DNA of 64,000 bases from Olleya sp. YS. Its GTDB lineage: Bacteria; Bacteroidota; Bacteroidia; Flavobacteriales; Flavobacteriaceae. Below, piece after piece: positions 9,155 to 16,645 of this stretch. The stretch covers positions 1,896,001 through 1,960,000 of the forward strand of contig NZ_CP121685.1 of the NCBI RefSeq assembly GCF_029760915.1, written 5' to 3'. Position numbers and translations under genes: made by a program. Positions within the stretch are counted from its first letter, which is position 1. The number at the start of each line of letters is the position of its first letter. The notes below the pieces were generated by a model. That model searched no databases. It saw nothing but the letters and a program-made list of their open reading frames with translations, and was not told the origin of the DNA.

Positions 9155-9187
9155 AAGGCTTTTGTGACGACAAAAGCCTTTTTTTTC
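9155..9187 (+). terminator. Rho-independent terminator after the M57 protease
   Basis: A 10-bp stem, AAGGCTTTTG paired with CAAAAGCCTT around a six-base loop, followed by a run of Ts. Confidence 0.9.
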
Positions 9188-9222
9188 TAATATTTTTTTA
9201 CATTTATAAAAAAAAAGTCTCA

Positions 9223-9498
9223 ATGAGTACTAGAGAAAAAATACAAGAACAACACGACGTTGACACTTTAGAACAAAAAAACAACGAAATTGTATTATAT
9301 AACGATGATGTTAATACCTTTGACCATGTTATAGATACATTAATTTATGCTTGTGATCATACACCAGAGCAAGCAGAGCAATGTTCTATTTTAGTACATT
9401 ATAAAGGTAAATGTACAGTTAAAACAGGTGTTTACGAAGAACTTGAGCCAAGATGCACCATGCTGCTTGATGCAGGATTAAGCGCAGAAATAGTTTAA
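9223..9498 (+). CDS. clpS: ClpS adaptor of the Clp protease
   Basis: Delivers N-degron substrates to the ClpAP/ClpCP protease. 91 residues, the usual size. The core NDDVNTFDHVIDTL (Asn-Asp contact residues for the substrate's N-terminal residue) and the later VHYKGKCTVKTG strand are typical; the unstructured N-terminal 20 residues are rich in charge. In this lineage it lies near prmA and tpiA, here separated by the M57 protease gene. It converges on the DUF2892 gene and shares a terminator with it. Confidence 0.96.
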   Translation: MSTREKIQEQHDVDTLEQKNNEIVLYNDDVNTFDHVIDTLIYACDHTPEQAEQCSILVHYKGKCTVKTGVYEELEPRCTMLLDAGLSAEIV

Positions 9499-9531
9499 AA
9501 AAAGAGCCTTTTGTAAAAAGGCTCTTTTTTT
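9499..9531. terminator. Bidirectional terminator between clpS and DUF2892 gene
   Basis: Stem AAAGAGCCTTT paired with AAAGGCTCTTT, with A and T runs on both sides. It touches the stop codon of the minus-strand gene. Confidence 0.9.
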
Positions 9532-9733
9532 ATTTTGTTCTACATGTATTAATGCCAATAATGCTATACAAAGGGCAAAAATTAATAAAACTTGTCACCA
9601 AAAATATAATAGCTACAGCCATTAATATGTAAGCAGTTGTTCCTGTTATGACATCTAGAAAGTATAATAAAGCAATAACTGCAGCAGCTAATACTCTTAG
9701 ACTTTTATCTAATGCTCCCATGTTTTTTTTCAT
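9530..9733 (-). CDS. Small DUF2892 (YgaP-like) membrane protein
   Basis: 67 residues with two transmembrane helices (about residues 12-28 and 33-50), followed by NFCPLYSIIGINTC. This is the DUF2892 pattern, the same membrane part that anchors the YgaP rhodanese. Here there is no rhodanese domain. The two Cys near the C-terminus are typical. Function unknown; in other species it is often near sulfur or redox genes, which is not the case here. Confidence 0.88.
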   Translation of the reverse strand: MKKNMGALDKSLRVLAAAVIALLYFLDVITGTTAYILMAVAIIFLVTSFINFCPLYSIIGINTCRTK

Positions 9734-9776
9734 GATACTATAATTTAATAATAGTACTAAATGTAGTTAATACAAC

Positions 9777-9808
9777 TAAAAAAAGCAAGCTAACATTTAG
9801 CTTGCTTT
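9777..9808 (-). terminator. Second hairpin downstream of tRNA-Arg
   Basis: AAGCAAGCTAA pairs with TTAGCTTGCTT, and a run of Ts follows on the minus strand. Confidence 0.75.
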
Positions 9809-9851
9809 GTTAAAAAGGATTTCCTTTCTATCAAAGGATCGATTTAAAAAC

Positions 9852-9891
9852 AAAAAATCCAATTAACTAAATATCAGTTAATTGGATTTTA
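9852..9891 (-). terminator. Terminator immediately after tRNA-Arg
   Basis: A 15-bp inverted repeat (AAAATCCAATTAACT and its complement) followed by Ts on the minus strand, starting within 10 bases of the tRNA 3' end. Confidence 0.85.
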
Positions 9892-9897
9892 ATAAAG

Positions 9898-9971
9898 TGA
9901 CCTCGACAGGATTCAAACCTGTAACCTCTTGAGCCGTAATCAAGTGCGCTATTCAGTTGCGCCACGAGGCC
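9898..9971 (-). tRNA. tRNA-Arg (ACG)
   Basis: 74 bases on the minus strand. The acceptor stem GGCCTCG pairs with CGAGGTC with one G-U pair, and the discriminator is A. The anticodon stem is CTTGA/TCAAG with loop TTACGGC, giving anticodon ACG. The T-arm TTTGAATCC loop is present. CCA is not encoded. A TAtaTTTG -7 box lies 15 bases upstream, and two hairpin terminators follow, so it is a single-tRNA transcript. Confidence 0.96.
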
Positions 9972-9985
9972 TTTTTTTGTGGGTG

Positions 9986-9993
9986 CAAATATA
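9986..9993 (-). promoter_or_regulatory. -7 box of the tRNA-Arg promoter
   Basis: TATATTTG on the minus strand, matching the Bacteroidetes TAnnTTTG consensus. Confidence 0.75.
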
Positions 9994-10035
9994 TTTCTTT
10001 TTTATATAAACATCAAAATTTTAAGACAATTAAAA

Positions 10036-10188
10036 TTAGTCTAATGCATTTTTGGTTACATAAACTTTCCAACCAAAAATAGCCATCTGTAATTTAGTGG
10101 CTTTGCTTAAGTCTAATTTTTGCTTTGTATAGCTAGGAAGTAGCATCTTATTAAGTTTAGCTAATACTTTAAATGCTTGCTTTTTCAT
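10036..10188 (-). CDS. Small basic conserved-looking protein, 50 residues
   Basis: An uninterrupted frame of 50 residues starting MKKQAFKVLAKLNK and ending VYVTKNALD. It is basic at the N-terminus, with a hydrophobic stretch LQMAIFGWKVYV near the C-terminus. I recall similar short proteins next to tRNA genes in Flavobacteriaceae but cannot name a family. Coding is supported by a good ATG, typical codon use and its position directly upstream of the tRNA on the same strand. Function unknown. Confidence 0.7.
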   Translation of the reverse strand: MKKQAFKVLAKLNKMLLPSYTKQKLDLSKATKLQMAIFGWKVYVTKNALD

Positions 10189-10709
10189 TATTTATGATTT
10201 CCTCAAAATTATTCTTTTATTATGTGTCTGCCAAAAGTTGCTTATAATTTTAAAAATAGTAAAACTTATTCTAGACTAAGTTTTACATTTTTGGTTTAAA
10301 GCATAATCGATGTTAAAATATCGACTATTAGTTTGGCAAGTGTTAGCATAATTTTAAAGTTTTAAGGGTTAATAAACATCCATTTTTCAGGATTGTTTTT
10401 TGAAGATATATTTTTTCAATATTAACCACCAAATAAAAACACTGAAATCTATACAATTGACTTTACTTTTATAAGTCAAAAAATATAATATGTTTTAATA
10501 TTTACTGTTACCTCTTGATTAAAGTTTTAATATGTAATATAAATTATAAAATAAGGTTTCATACTGAAGTAAATGTAGAGGCCTTTTTTGCATTTTTATT
10601 TTTGTCAAGGGAGTTTTGATTTAAAAAAGTACTAAAATTGATAGTTCTATTTTTTTAATTTAAAAAGTTAATTAATCACTCGACAAAAATAAAGACCAAC
10701 ATTAAGTAC
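10189..10709. other. AT-rich gap without a recognised gene
   Basis: Very AT-rich sequence with stop codons in all frames. I see no convincing short gene, RNA or repeat. It separates the minus-strand small gene from the plus-strand endonuclease gene and probably holds the upstream control regions of both. Confidence 0.6.
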
Positions 10710-10717
10710 TATATTTG
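10710..10717 (+). promoter_or_regulatory. -7 box upstream of endonuclease gene
   Basis: TATATTTG, a full match to TAnnTTTG, 14 bases before the start codon. This implies a very short leader. Confidence 0.7.
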
Positions 10718-10731
10718 CAAAAATTAATGTT

Positions 10732-12717
10732 ATGAAAAATTTATTAGTGCTAGTCTTTTTATTATTTGCAACTTTAAGTATGTCTCAAGTTGTAATTAAC
10801 GAATTAGACTGTGATACACCAGGAATTGATGATATGGAATTTGTTGAATTATTATCTGATACTCCAAATTTTCCACTTGATGGTTATGTATTAGTGTTTT
10901 TTAATGGGTCTACGTCTGGTGGTGATTCTAGTTATTTTACTGTTGATTTAGATGGTTATACTACAGATGTAAACGGTCTGTTGCTAATAGGTAGTAATAC
11001 AGTTACGCCTTTTCCACAACTAATTATAGCAGCTAATACTATACAAAATGGTGCAGATGCTGTTGCATTATATTTAGGTGATGATACTGATTTTCCTGAA
11101 GGGACTCTGGCTACTCAAACCAATTTAGTGGATGCATTATGTTATGATACAAGTGATTCAGACGATACTGTTTTAATGGCATTATTAGGAGTTACAGAGC
11201 AAATTAATGAAGGTTCAAGTAATAATACCAATTCTATCCAACGTTTTGATGACGGTTTAGGCAATCCTAATAGTGTAACTTACACCTCAACAACACCAAC
11301 ACCTAGAGCTTTAAATGATGGAAGTGGGATTGTGTTAAACGGACTATTAATAACGGTTGCTCAAACGCAATATAATGAAGGAGATACTTTTAATATTGAC
11401 TTTACTACAGAGCAAAATGTAGATTCTGATTTAAATTTTAATTTTACTTTAAATAATGGAGGATTTAATACTTCAGATTATACAGGAAATACATCGCTCA
11501 CTATTCCAACTGGTCAAAACTCTGTCTCAACTACAATTAGTTTAATAGATGATACAACTGATGAAGGCGATGAAGTCATGGAAATAGTAGTATCAACTTT
11601 GCCAACAGAGTATTTAGCATTAAATAATAATATTGAAGTAAGAATAGTAGATAACGATTTTACTATGGCACCTTTTGGTGTACCCACTAGTCAGCCATAC
11701 CCAAACTTAAATCCTGCTCCATTGACGGTACAAAGCACGCAACCAGTAGGTTATTATGATAGTTTAGATGGATTGTCTGGTGCTAATTTAGAGCAAGCCT
11801 TACAAGATATAATTGCTGAAGAAGGCGTAGTTAGAGCACAAACTTATAGTGATGTTATTGATATATTGGAAGAAGCAGATCAAAACCCAGCTAATAGTAA
11901 TCAAGTGTGGTTAGTCTACACAGAGCAAGGTCGTGCAAAATTAGATTTTCAAACTACATCCAATAATTTTGGAACATGGAATAGAGAACACACATTTCCA
12001 AGATCGTTAGCAGGCTACAATAGTATTGATTTAGACGATATTAGAGATGGTAAGGATGTTTTTTGGAATACTACCGCAGATTCTTTAAGACATGGTAATA
12101 GTGATGCACACGCTTTACGTGCTGCAGATGGACCAGAAAATAGCTCTAGAGGAAACCAGCATTATGGGCAGTACAATGGACCTACAGGTAATACAAGTAG
12201 CTTTAAAGGTGATGTGGCTAGAAGTGTTTTGTATATGCAAATTAGGTATAATGGACTAAGCGTGGTCAATGGTTTTCCAACCACCACTGGACAAATGGGA
12301 GATTTAGCCACCATTTTAGATTGGCATAGAAATGATCCTCCAGACGATTTTGAAATGAATAGAAACAATGTGGTTTACACTTGGCAATTTAACCGTAACC
12401 CATTTATAGACCATCCAGATTTGGTCGAATATATTTGGGGAAATCAAGTTGGAAATCCTTGGAGCCAACCATTGAGTGTTACAGATTTTAACCCAGAAGC
12501 TATTAAGGTGTATCCAAACCCAGTAACCGATAGATTATTTATTTCTGGAAAACAACAAAATTATAATATTGCTATTTTTTCTTCGGAAGGTCGAGCTGTG
12601 TTAAACCAAACTATAACTAACAATAGCTACGTAGATTTAAAATTAGCAAGTGGTTTATATCTAGTTAAAATTGAAGCAGAAGGCGATAGCTTAATCAAAA
12701 AGATTATTGTTGAATAA
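10732..12717 (+). CDS. T9SS-secreted endonuclease I with lamin-tail-like and Calx-beta domains
   Basis: 661 residues. Domain order: signal peptide (1-18); a lamin-tail-like domain opening with VVINELDCDTPG (about 19-190); a Calx-beta-like domain (about 205-310, ending VRIVDND); an endonuclease I domain (about 340-580) with the WNREHTFPRS active-site motif at about 415-424 and SRGNQHYG; and a T9SS type A sorting domain (VYPNPVTDRLF to IVE). It should be exported to the cell surface or released, where it would degrade extracellular DNA for phosphate or nucleosides. Residues around the catalytic His look intact. A terminator follows directly. Confidence 0.93.
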   Translation: MKNLLVLVFLLFATLSMSQVVINELDCDTPGIDDMEFVELLSDTPNFPLDGYVLVFFNGSTSGGDSSYFTVDLDGYTTDVNGLLLIGSNTVTPFPQLIIAANTIQNGADAVALYLGDDTDFPEGTLATQTNLVDALCYDTSDSDDTVLMALLGVTEQINEGSSNNTNSIQRFDDGLGNPNSVTYTSTTPTPRALNDGSGIVLNGLLITVAQTQYNEGDTFNIDFTTEQNVDSDLNFNFTLNNGGFNTSDYTGNTSLTIPTGQNSVSTTISLIDDTTDEGDEVMEIVVSTLPTEYLALNNNIEVRIVDNDFTMAPFGVPTSQPYPNLNPAPLTVQSTQPVGYYDSLDGLSGANLEQALQDIIAEEGVVRAQTYSDVIDILEEADQNPANSNQVWLVYTEQGRAKLDFQTTSNNFGTWNREHTFPRSLAGYNSIDLDDIRDGKDVFWNTTADSLRHGNSDAHALRAADGPENSSRGNQHYGQYNGPTGNTSSFKGDVARSVLYMQIRYNGLSVVNGFPTTTGQMGDLATILDWHRNDPPDDFEMNRNNVVYTWQFNRNPFIDHPDLVEYIWGNQVGNPWSQPLSVTDFNPEAIKVYPNPVTDRLFISGKQQNYNIAIFSSEGRAVLNQTITNNSYVDLKLASGLYLVKIEAEGDSLIKKIIVE

Positions 12718-12732
12718 AGTATAATTCAAAAT

Positions 12733-12768
12733 AAAAAAAAGACCTTCAATTGAAGGTCTTTTTTTTAT
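12733..12768. terminator. Bidirectional terminator, endonuclease / M56 gene
   Basis: The perfect 18-bp palindrome GACCTTCAATTGAAGGTC at 12741-12758, flanked by A and T runs, placed between convergent genes. Confidence 0.92.
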
Positions 12769-12780
12769 ATAATAATAGTT

Positions 12781-14640
12781 TTATTTTTTTGTCTTAATTT
12801 CAATCACTCCATCTTTACCTTTATCCCCATAAAGCTTTTTAGCTTGCTCTCCTTTAATAACATTCATACTTTTGATATCATCTGGGTTTAAAGATTTTAA
12901 TTCTCCTTTTTTAGCTTCTTTGCCATCAATAATAATTAATGGTGTTTCTCCATTACTACTTCTTATTTCAATATCACTGTCTGCAGAATTTTTTACTTCT
13001 ATTCTTTTTTTTATGGTTTTACCGTCTTTATCTTTAATTATAAAAACATTAGAATCTTCTGTGCTGTTTATGTCATCTACTGTTATTTCTTTTTTAATGA
13101 TGAAAGTGTTTTTATTAGGATTTGCATCATTTTTAATCTTCATAATATGAATGCTATCATGTTTTTTGCCAACCCATAAAGTATCAGTATTAATATACTT
13201 TGTAACGATTTTTGCCTTTATCTTTTCACCATCAGCACCATCCATTACAATAATATGACTGTCGTCTATATCTTCTAAGTCGACATGAATAGAGTCTTTA
13301 CTTTTCCAAATAAATGAATTGCTTTTAATACTATCGTTTTTATTCTTAATTATAACTTTTACATCTTCATGATGTTTATCATTATCATCAGATGAAATGA
13401 CAAAAACATTATTCCCTTTTTTCTTTGTTATAATTTTTGTGTGATCATCATTGGTAGAAAAATGATAGTCTTTTCCGTGTTCAGGCTTACCGTTTCCTAT
13501 TGATACACTATTTTTAGTTTGGTCAAATATTATCTTTATAGGATTAATCGGATTATCTGAGTTTACGCTAAAATTTGCATTAGAATCTTTAGTTTTGGCA
13601 GAGATTTTTATTGCGATAATCTCACCACTAGAGTTTCTCTTAACGCTTTTAAACTTTAAGGTAACATCTTTCTTTTTAAACTCCTTTTCAGCTTGAGACA
13701 ATTCAGCATCAGTTGTATACTTATTTATCATAAGTATTTCTATATCACTTGTTTTATTTGGTGTAGTATTAGTTTCTTTATTTGTTTTGGTAATGTAGAT
13801 GTCTTTGGTATTAAAGCTCATTAAAAATAATGCTAGTGCTGGAAGTATTAAAAAGTATTTCCACGCATTTAAGGTACTTGATTTTGACTTGTGTAACATA
13901 ATGATTCGTTTTTTGAGTAATGAATTGTAAAAATTATTAGCAATAGCTAATTTATAATTTGGTATTGTGACTTTAAGTAAAACCTGCTGATAACTAATAT
14001 CACAATTGGCGTTACTTTGTGCTTTTTGGTCTGCAATAAATTCTAAGTTTTGCTGCATTTCTTTTTTGTATAACCAAATAAAAGGATTAAACCAAAACAC
14101 AATACAAGCTAATTGTGTGACAATAATGTCTATCGAATGGTATTGCTTTGCATGAATTTTTTCATGATTAATTATATGGCTTAATTCGTCTTTGTTAAAC
14201 TGATTAGGGTTATAAACTATCCAATTAAAAAATGAAAACGGTGAGACCTTATTATTTGTTTCTATAAGTTTAAAATTTTGAATGGACTTGTAAGGTTTGT
14301 TGTAAAGTTGATGTATAAGAGAGCTAGTTTCAAAAATTAGTTTGATACTAAAAAAGAGTATGCCAATAGCGTAGCACCATTGTAGTGTATTATAAAAGTT
14401 AAAAGCAGAATTGCTTTGTTGTTGAGTTATTACAGTGTCCTTAATGCTAATAGTTTGGGTAGGAACATCCAGAATTTCAATATATACAGGTATTACTAAC
14501 AAAGGTATACATGCCGATATGATTAATCCAATAACAAAAAACCATCGGTTTGCTTGGAAAAACGTTTCGCGTTGTAAAAACAATTTATAGCAAGCATAAA
14601 ATAGTATGATAACTGCAGAAGCTTTTAAAAAATAATCCAT
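12781..14640 (-). CDS. BlaR1/MecR1-type M56 sensor protease with TonB-plug-like C-terminus
   Basis: 619 residues. Residues 1-100 hold three membrane helices, and the M56 zinc-protease motif HEKIH follows at about residue 158 with a further helix pair. A last helix sits near 270. The next 340 residues are a repetitive, highly charged periplasmic region rich in DDxK and KxIV motifs. The C-terminus (PLIIIDGKEAKKGELKSLNPDDIKSMNVIKG through GDKGKDGVIEIKT, not quoted whole) resembles the plug of TonB-dependent receptors, a common ending for M56 proteins in Bacteroidetes. By analogy to BlaR1 it would sense an outside signal and cleave the BlaI repressor encoded just upstream. The signal is unknown, and no beta-lactamase gene is nearby. 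Confidence 0.9.
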   Translation of the reverse strand: MDYFLKASAVIILFYACYKLFLQRETFFQANRWFFVIGLIISACIPLLVIPVYIEILDVPTQTISIKDTVITQQQSNSAFNFYNTLQWCYAIGILFFSIKLIFETSSLIHQLYNKPYKSIQNFKLIETNNKVSPFSFFNWIVYNPNQFNKDELSHIINHEKIHAKQYHSIDIIVTQLACIVFWFNPFIWLYKKEMQQNLEFIADQKAQSNANCDISYQQVLLKVTIPNYKLAIANNFYNSLLKKRIIMLHKSKSSTLNAWKYFLILPALALFLMSFNTKDIYITKTNKETNTTPNKTSDIEILMINKYTTDAELSQAEKEFKKKDVTLKFKSVKRNSSGEIIAIKISAKTKDSNANFSVNSDNPINPIKIIFDQTKNSVSIGNGKPEHGKDYHFSTNDDHTKIITKKKGNNVFVISSDDNDKHHEDVKVIIKNKNDSIKSNSFIWKSKDSIHVDLEDIDDSHIIVMDGADGEKIKAKIVTKYINTDTLWVGKKHDSIHIMKIKNDANPNKNTFIIKKEITVDDINSTEDSNVFIIKDKDGKTIKKRIEVKNSADSDIEIRSSNGETPLIIIDGKEAKKGELKSLNPDDIKSMNVIKGEQAKKLYGDKGKDGVIEIKTKK

Positions 14641-14642
14641 AA

Positions 14643-15002
14643 TTAATCTTGTTTTTCTATTAAACGAATAATCTCTTTTAATTCATCAATACTTATTTTT
14701 TCCTCCTTGGCAAAAAATGAGACGACGTTTTTATAAGAGCTATTAAAATAGTTGTCTATAGCTGTATTCATAAATTTTTTACGATAGTCTTCTTTTTTAA
14801 TAATAGGGAAGTAACGGTGTGTTTTTCCAAATGCTTCATAACTAACATACCCTTTCTCTTCTAGATTTCTAATCATTGTAGACAGCGTGTTATAATGCGG
14901 TTTGTCTTCTTTTATTTCGGCCATAACATCTTTAACAAAAGCATGTTCTAGCTTCCATAAAATATGCATGATTTCTTCTTCTTTGTTTGTTAATTTTTGC
15001 AT
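14643..15002 (-). CDS. BlaI/MecI/CopY-family repressor
   Basis: 119 residues, the usual length. A winged-helix N-terminus (LTNKEEEIMHILWKLEHAFVKDVM, then YNTLSTMIRNLEEKGYV, quoted in parts) binds DNA as a dimer, and the C-terminal helices mediate dimerisation. It is cotranscribed with the M56 sensor: 2 bases separate the two genes. The upstream region holds a three-unit palindromic operator that overlaps its own -7 box, so autorepression is expected, with release when the sensor cleaves the repressor. Confidence 0.95.
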   Translation of the reverse strand: MQKLTNKEEEIMHILWKLEHAFVKDVMAEIKEDKPHYNTLSTMIRNLEEKGYVSYEAFGKTHRYFPIIKKEDYRKKFMNTAIDNYFNSSYKNVVSFFAKEEKISIDELKEIIRLIEKQD

Positions 15003-15031
15003 TTTTTAGAATTTTATTAACTTCTTAAAAG

Positions 15032-15039
15032 CAAACATA
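15032..15039 (-). promoter_or_regulatory. -7 box of the blaI-like promoter
   Basis: TATGTTTG on the minus strand, 30 bases before the start codon. It overlaps the first operator unit by 3 bases. Confidence 0.7.
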
Positions 15040-15096
15040 ACTAAAAAAATAGTTATATAACTAAAAATATAGTTTTTTAACTATTTTTTTAGTTTT
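15037..15096. promoter_or_regulatory. Three-unit operator of the BlaI-type repressor
   Basis: Three consecutive 20-bp units (15037-15056, 15057-15076, 15077-15096). Each has ACTA-N6-TAGT at the same place (15040-15053, 15060-15073, 15080-15093). The third core is the exact reverse complement of the first, and unit one is a full 20-bp palindrome. The spacing is two helical turns, so bound dimers would line up on one face. The array lies between the repressor gene and the divergent exchanger gene. Confidence 0.8.
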
Positions 15097-15184
15097 GTGT
15101 TGAATAGTTTTTACTGTGTAGAAAAAATAGAAATGGAATTTATCTAATAAAAATTCTAACTGTATATTCGCAAAAAAATAATGT

Positions 15185-16126
15185 ATGAGTGTTGCTTTTT
15201 TAATATTAGGATTCGTGCTTTTAGTTATAGGAGGAGAGTTTTTAGTAAGATCTTCAGTTGCGTTATCATTTAAGCTTAACATATCTAAAATTGTAATAGG
15301 TATGACGGTTGTGTCTTTTGCAACGTCTGCTCCAGAGCTTTTAGTTAGTTTACAAGCAGCTTTAAAAGGCTCGCCTGCAATTGCTATTAATAATGTGGTA
15401 GGTTCTAATATTGCCAATATAGGTTTGGTGTTAGGGATAACAGCAATAGTTGGAGCAATCGCTATAGATAAGTCTTTTTATAAGTTAACTTGGCCAGTCA
15501 TGATGTTGTTTTCAATAGCGCTATACTATTTTCTTTGGAATGACAATCAGTTAATTGCTATTGAAGGTGCAGTATTGTTTATTGGATTAATCATCTTTAT
15601 TGTTTATTTAATTAGAAGTCAGAAATCTTCAGACGATATAGAAGACGTCGATGATGCTTTAGCAGTAGTGTCCAACTTTAAAATTATAATTTGGTTAATA
15701 ATCGGAGCAACTGCATTGTATTTTGGAAGCGAGTGGTTAGTCAAAGGAGCCACTCAAATTGCAACAAGTTTAGGTGTTAGTGAAGCTGTTATTGGTGTAA
15801 CCATGATTGCTATTGGTACTAGTGTGCCAGAACTTGCAGCATCTGTGATTGCTGCTGCTAAAAAAGAAAAAGCAATTTCATTGGGTAACTTAATAGGTTC
15901 TAATATTTTTAATATTGGGTCTGTTTTAGGATTAACGTCAATGGTAAAAATAATACCTGTGACAGAGCCTTTAATTCTATCTCGTGATATATTTTGGATG
16001 CTCATTTTTGCAGTATCAGTTTTAATTTTAGGGCTTTTGCCAAAGCAACACGAAATAGGAAAAGTAAAAGGCTTTGGGTTAGTTTTAATCTATGGTGTAT
16101 TTATATTTTTAGCTTTTAAAGGGTAA
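15185..16126 (+). CDS. Calcium/sodium antiporter (CaCA family)
   Basis: 313 residues with about ten membrane helices in two inverted halves. Each half holds the alpha-repeat signature: IGMTVVSFATSAPELLVS in the first and IGVTMIAIGTSVPELAAS in the second, followed by GSNIANIG and GSNIFNIG. These are the ion-binding sites of the YrbG-type exchangers, which pump Ca2+ out using Na+ (or K+/Na+). The start at 15185 gives the conserved short N-terminus. Its promoter region is shared with the BlaI operator, so the repressor may affect this gene as well. Confidence 0.93.
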   Translation: MSVAFLILGFVLLVIGGEFLVRSSVALSFKLNISKIVIGMTVVSFATSAPELLVSLQAALKGSPAIAINNVVGSNIANIGLVLGITAIVGAIAIDKSFYKLTWPVMMLFSIALYYFLWNDNQLIAIEGAVLFIGLIIFIVYLIRSQKSSDDIEDVDDALAVVSNFKIIIWLIIGATALYFGSEWLVKGATQIATSLGVSEAVIGVTMIAIGTSVPELAASVIAAAKKEKAISLGNLIGSNIFNIGSVLGLTSMVKIIPVTEPLILSRDIFWMLIFAVSVLILGLLPKQHEIGKVKGFGLVLIYGVFIFLAFKG

Positions 16127-16171
16127 AGGCGTCATGTGTCACAATAACAGTCTAAAAAAAATAGAAAAATA

Positions 16172-16546
16172 ATGAAGAGTATTTTTTCCATAATAATCTT
16201 TCTAATAACTTTAATTGGCTATGCGCAGGAAAAAGAATGCATAGATTTTAAAGTTGGAAAATTTACCTATTCAAATCCAGATTATTCAGATTTAATCACA
16301 ATACGTAAAGACACATTACAAATAGATTATTATCCTAATTTAGGTTGGGAATTAACTAGTAAAGTTAATTGGTTAAATGATTGTAAATATGAAATTATTT
16401 ATACAGAAGTTAATGACTCAAAACTAGACCTTTTAATAGGAGTAAGGTTTGTTATTGAAATAATTGAAATTAATAGTAATAAGATATTGTGCAGAACAGT
16501 TTCAGAAGGTTTAACGGTTGAACAAGAAATGATTAAAATAGAATAG
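16172..16546 (+). CDS. Hypothetical secreted protein
   Basis: 124 residues with a signal peptide ending near GYAQ (residue 18). The mature part has two Cys early (KECIDF, NDCKYE) and one late (KILCRTV), and alternating hydrophobic residues that suggest a small beta-sandwich or calycin-like fold. I do not recognise the family. It starts 45 bases after the exchanger gene and is followed by a clear terminator, so it may share the exchanger transcript. Confidence 0.75.
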   Translation: MKSIFSIIIFLITLIGYAQEKECIDFKVGKFTYSNPDYSDLITIRKDTLQIDYYPNLGWELTSKVNWLNDCKYEIIYTEVNDSKLDLLIGVRFVIEIIEINSNKILCRTVSEGLTVEQEMIKIE

Positions 16547-16585
16547 CAATATTTATATTACATATTTATTTAATGAGCTATAAAA

Positions 16586-16622
16586 CAAAAAAACGCTTTC
16601 TAATTTTAGAAAGCGTTTTTTA
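16586..16622. terminator. Bidirectional terminator, secreted protein / GSII
   Basis: AAACGCTTTCTA pairs with TAGAAAGCGTTT, with A and T runs on either side, between convergent genes. Confidence 0.92.
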
Positions 16623-16645
16623 TTGGATTTAACTATTAATCAAAA

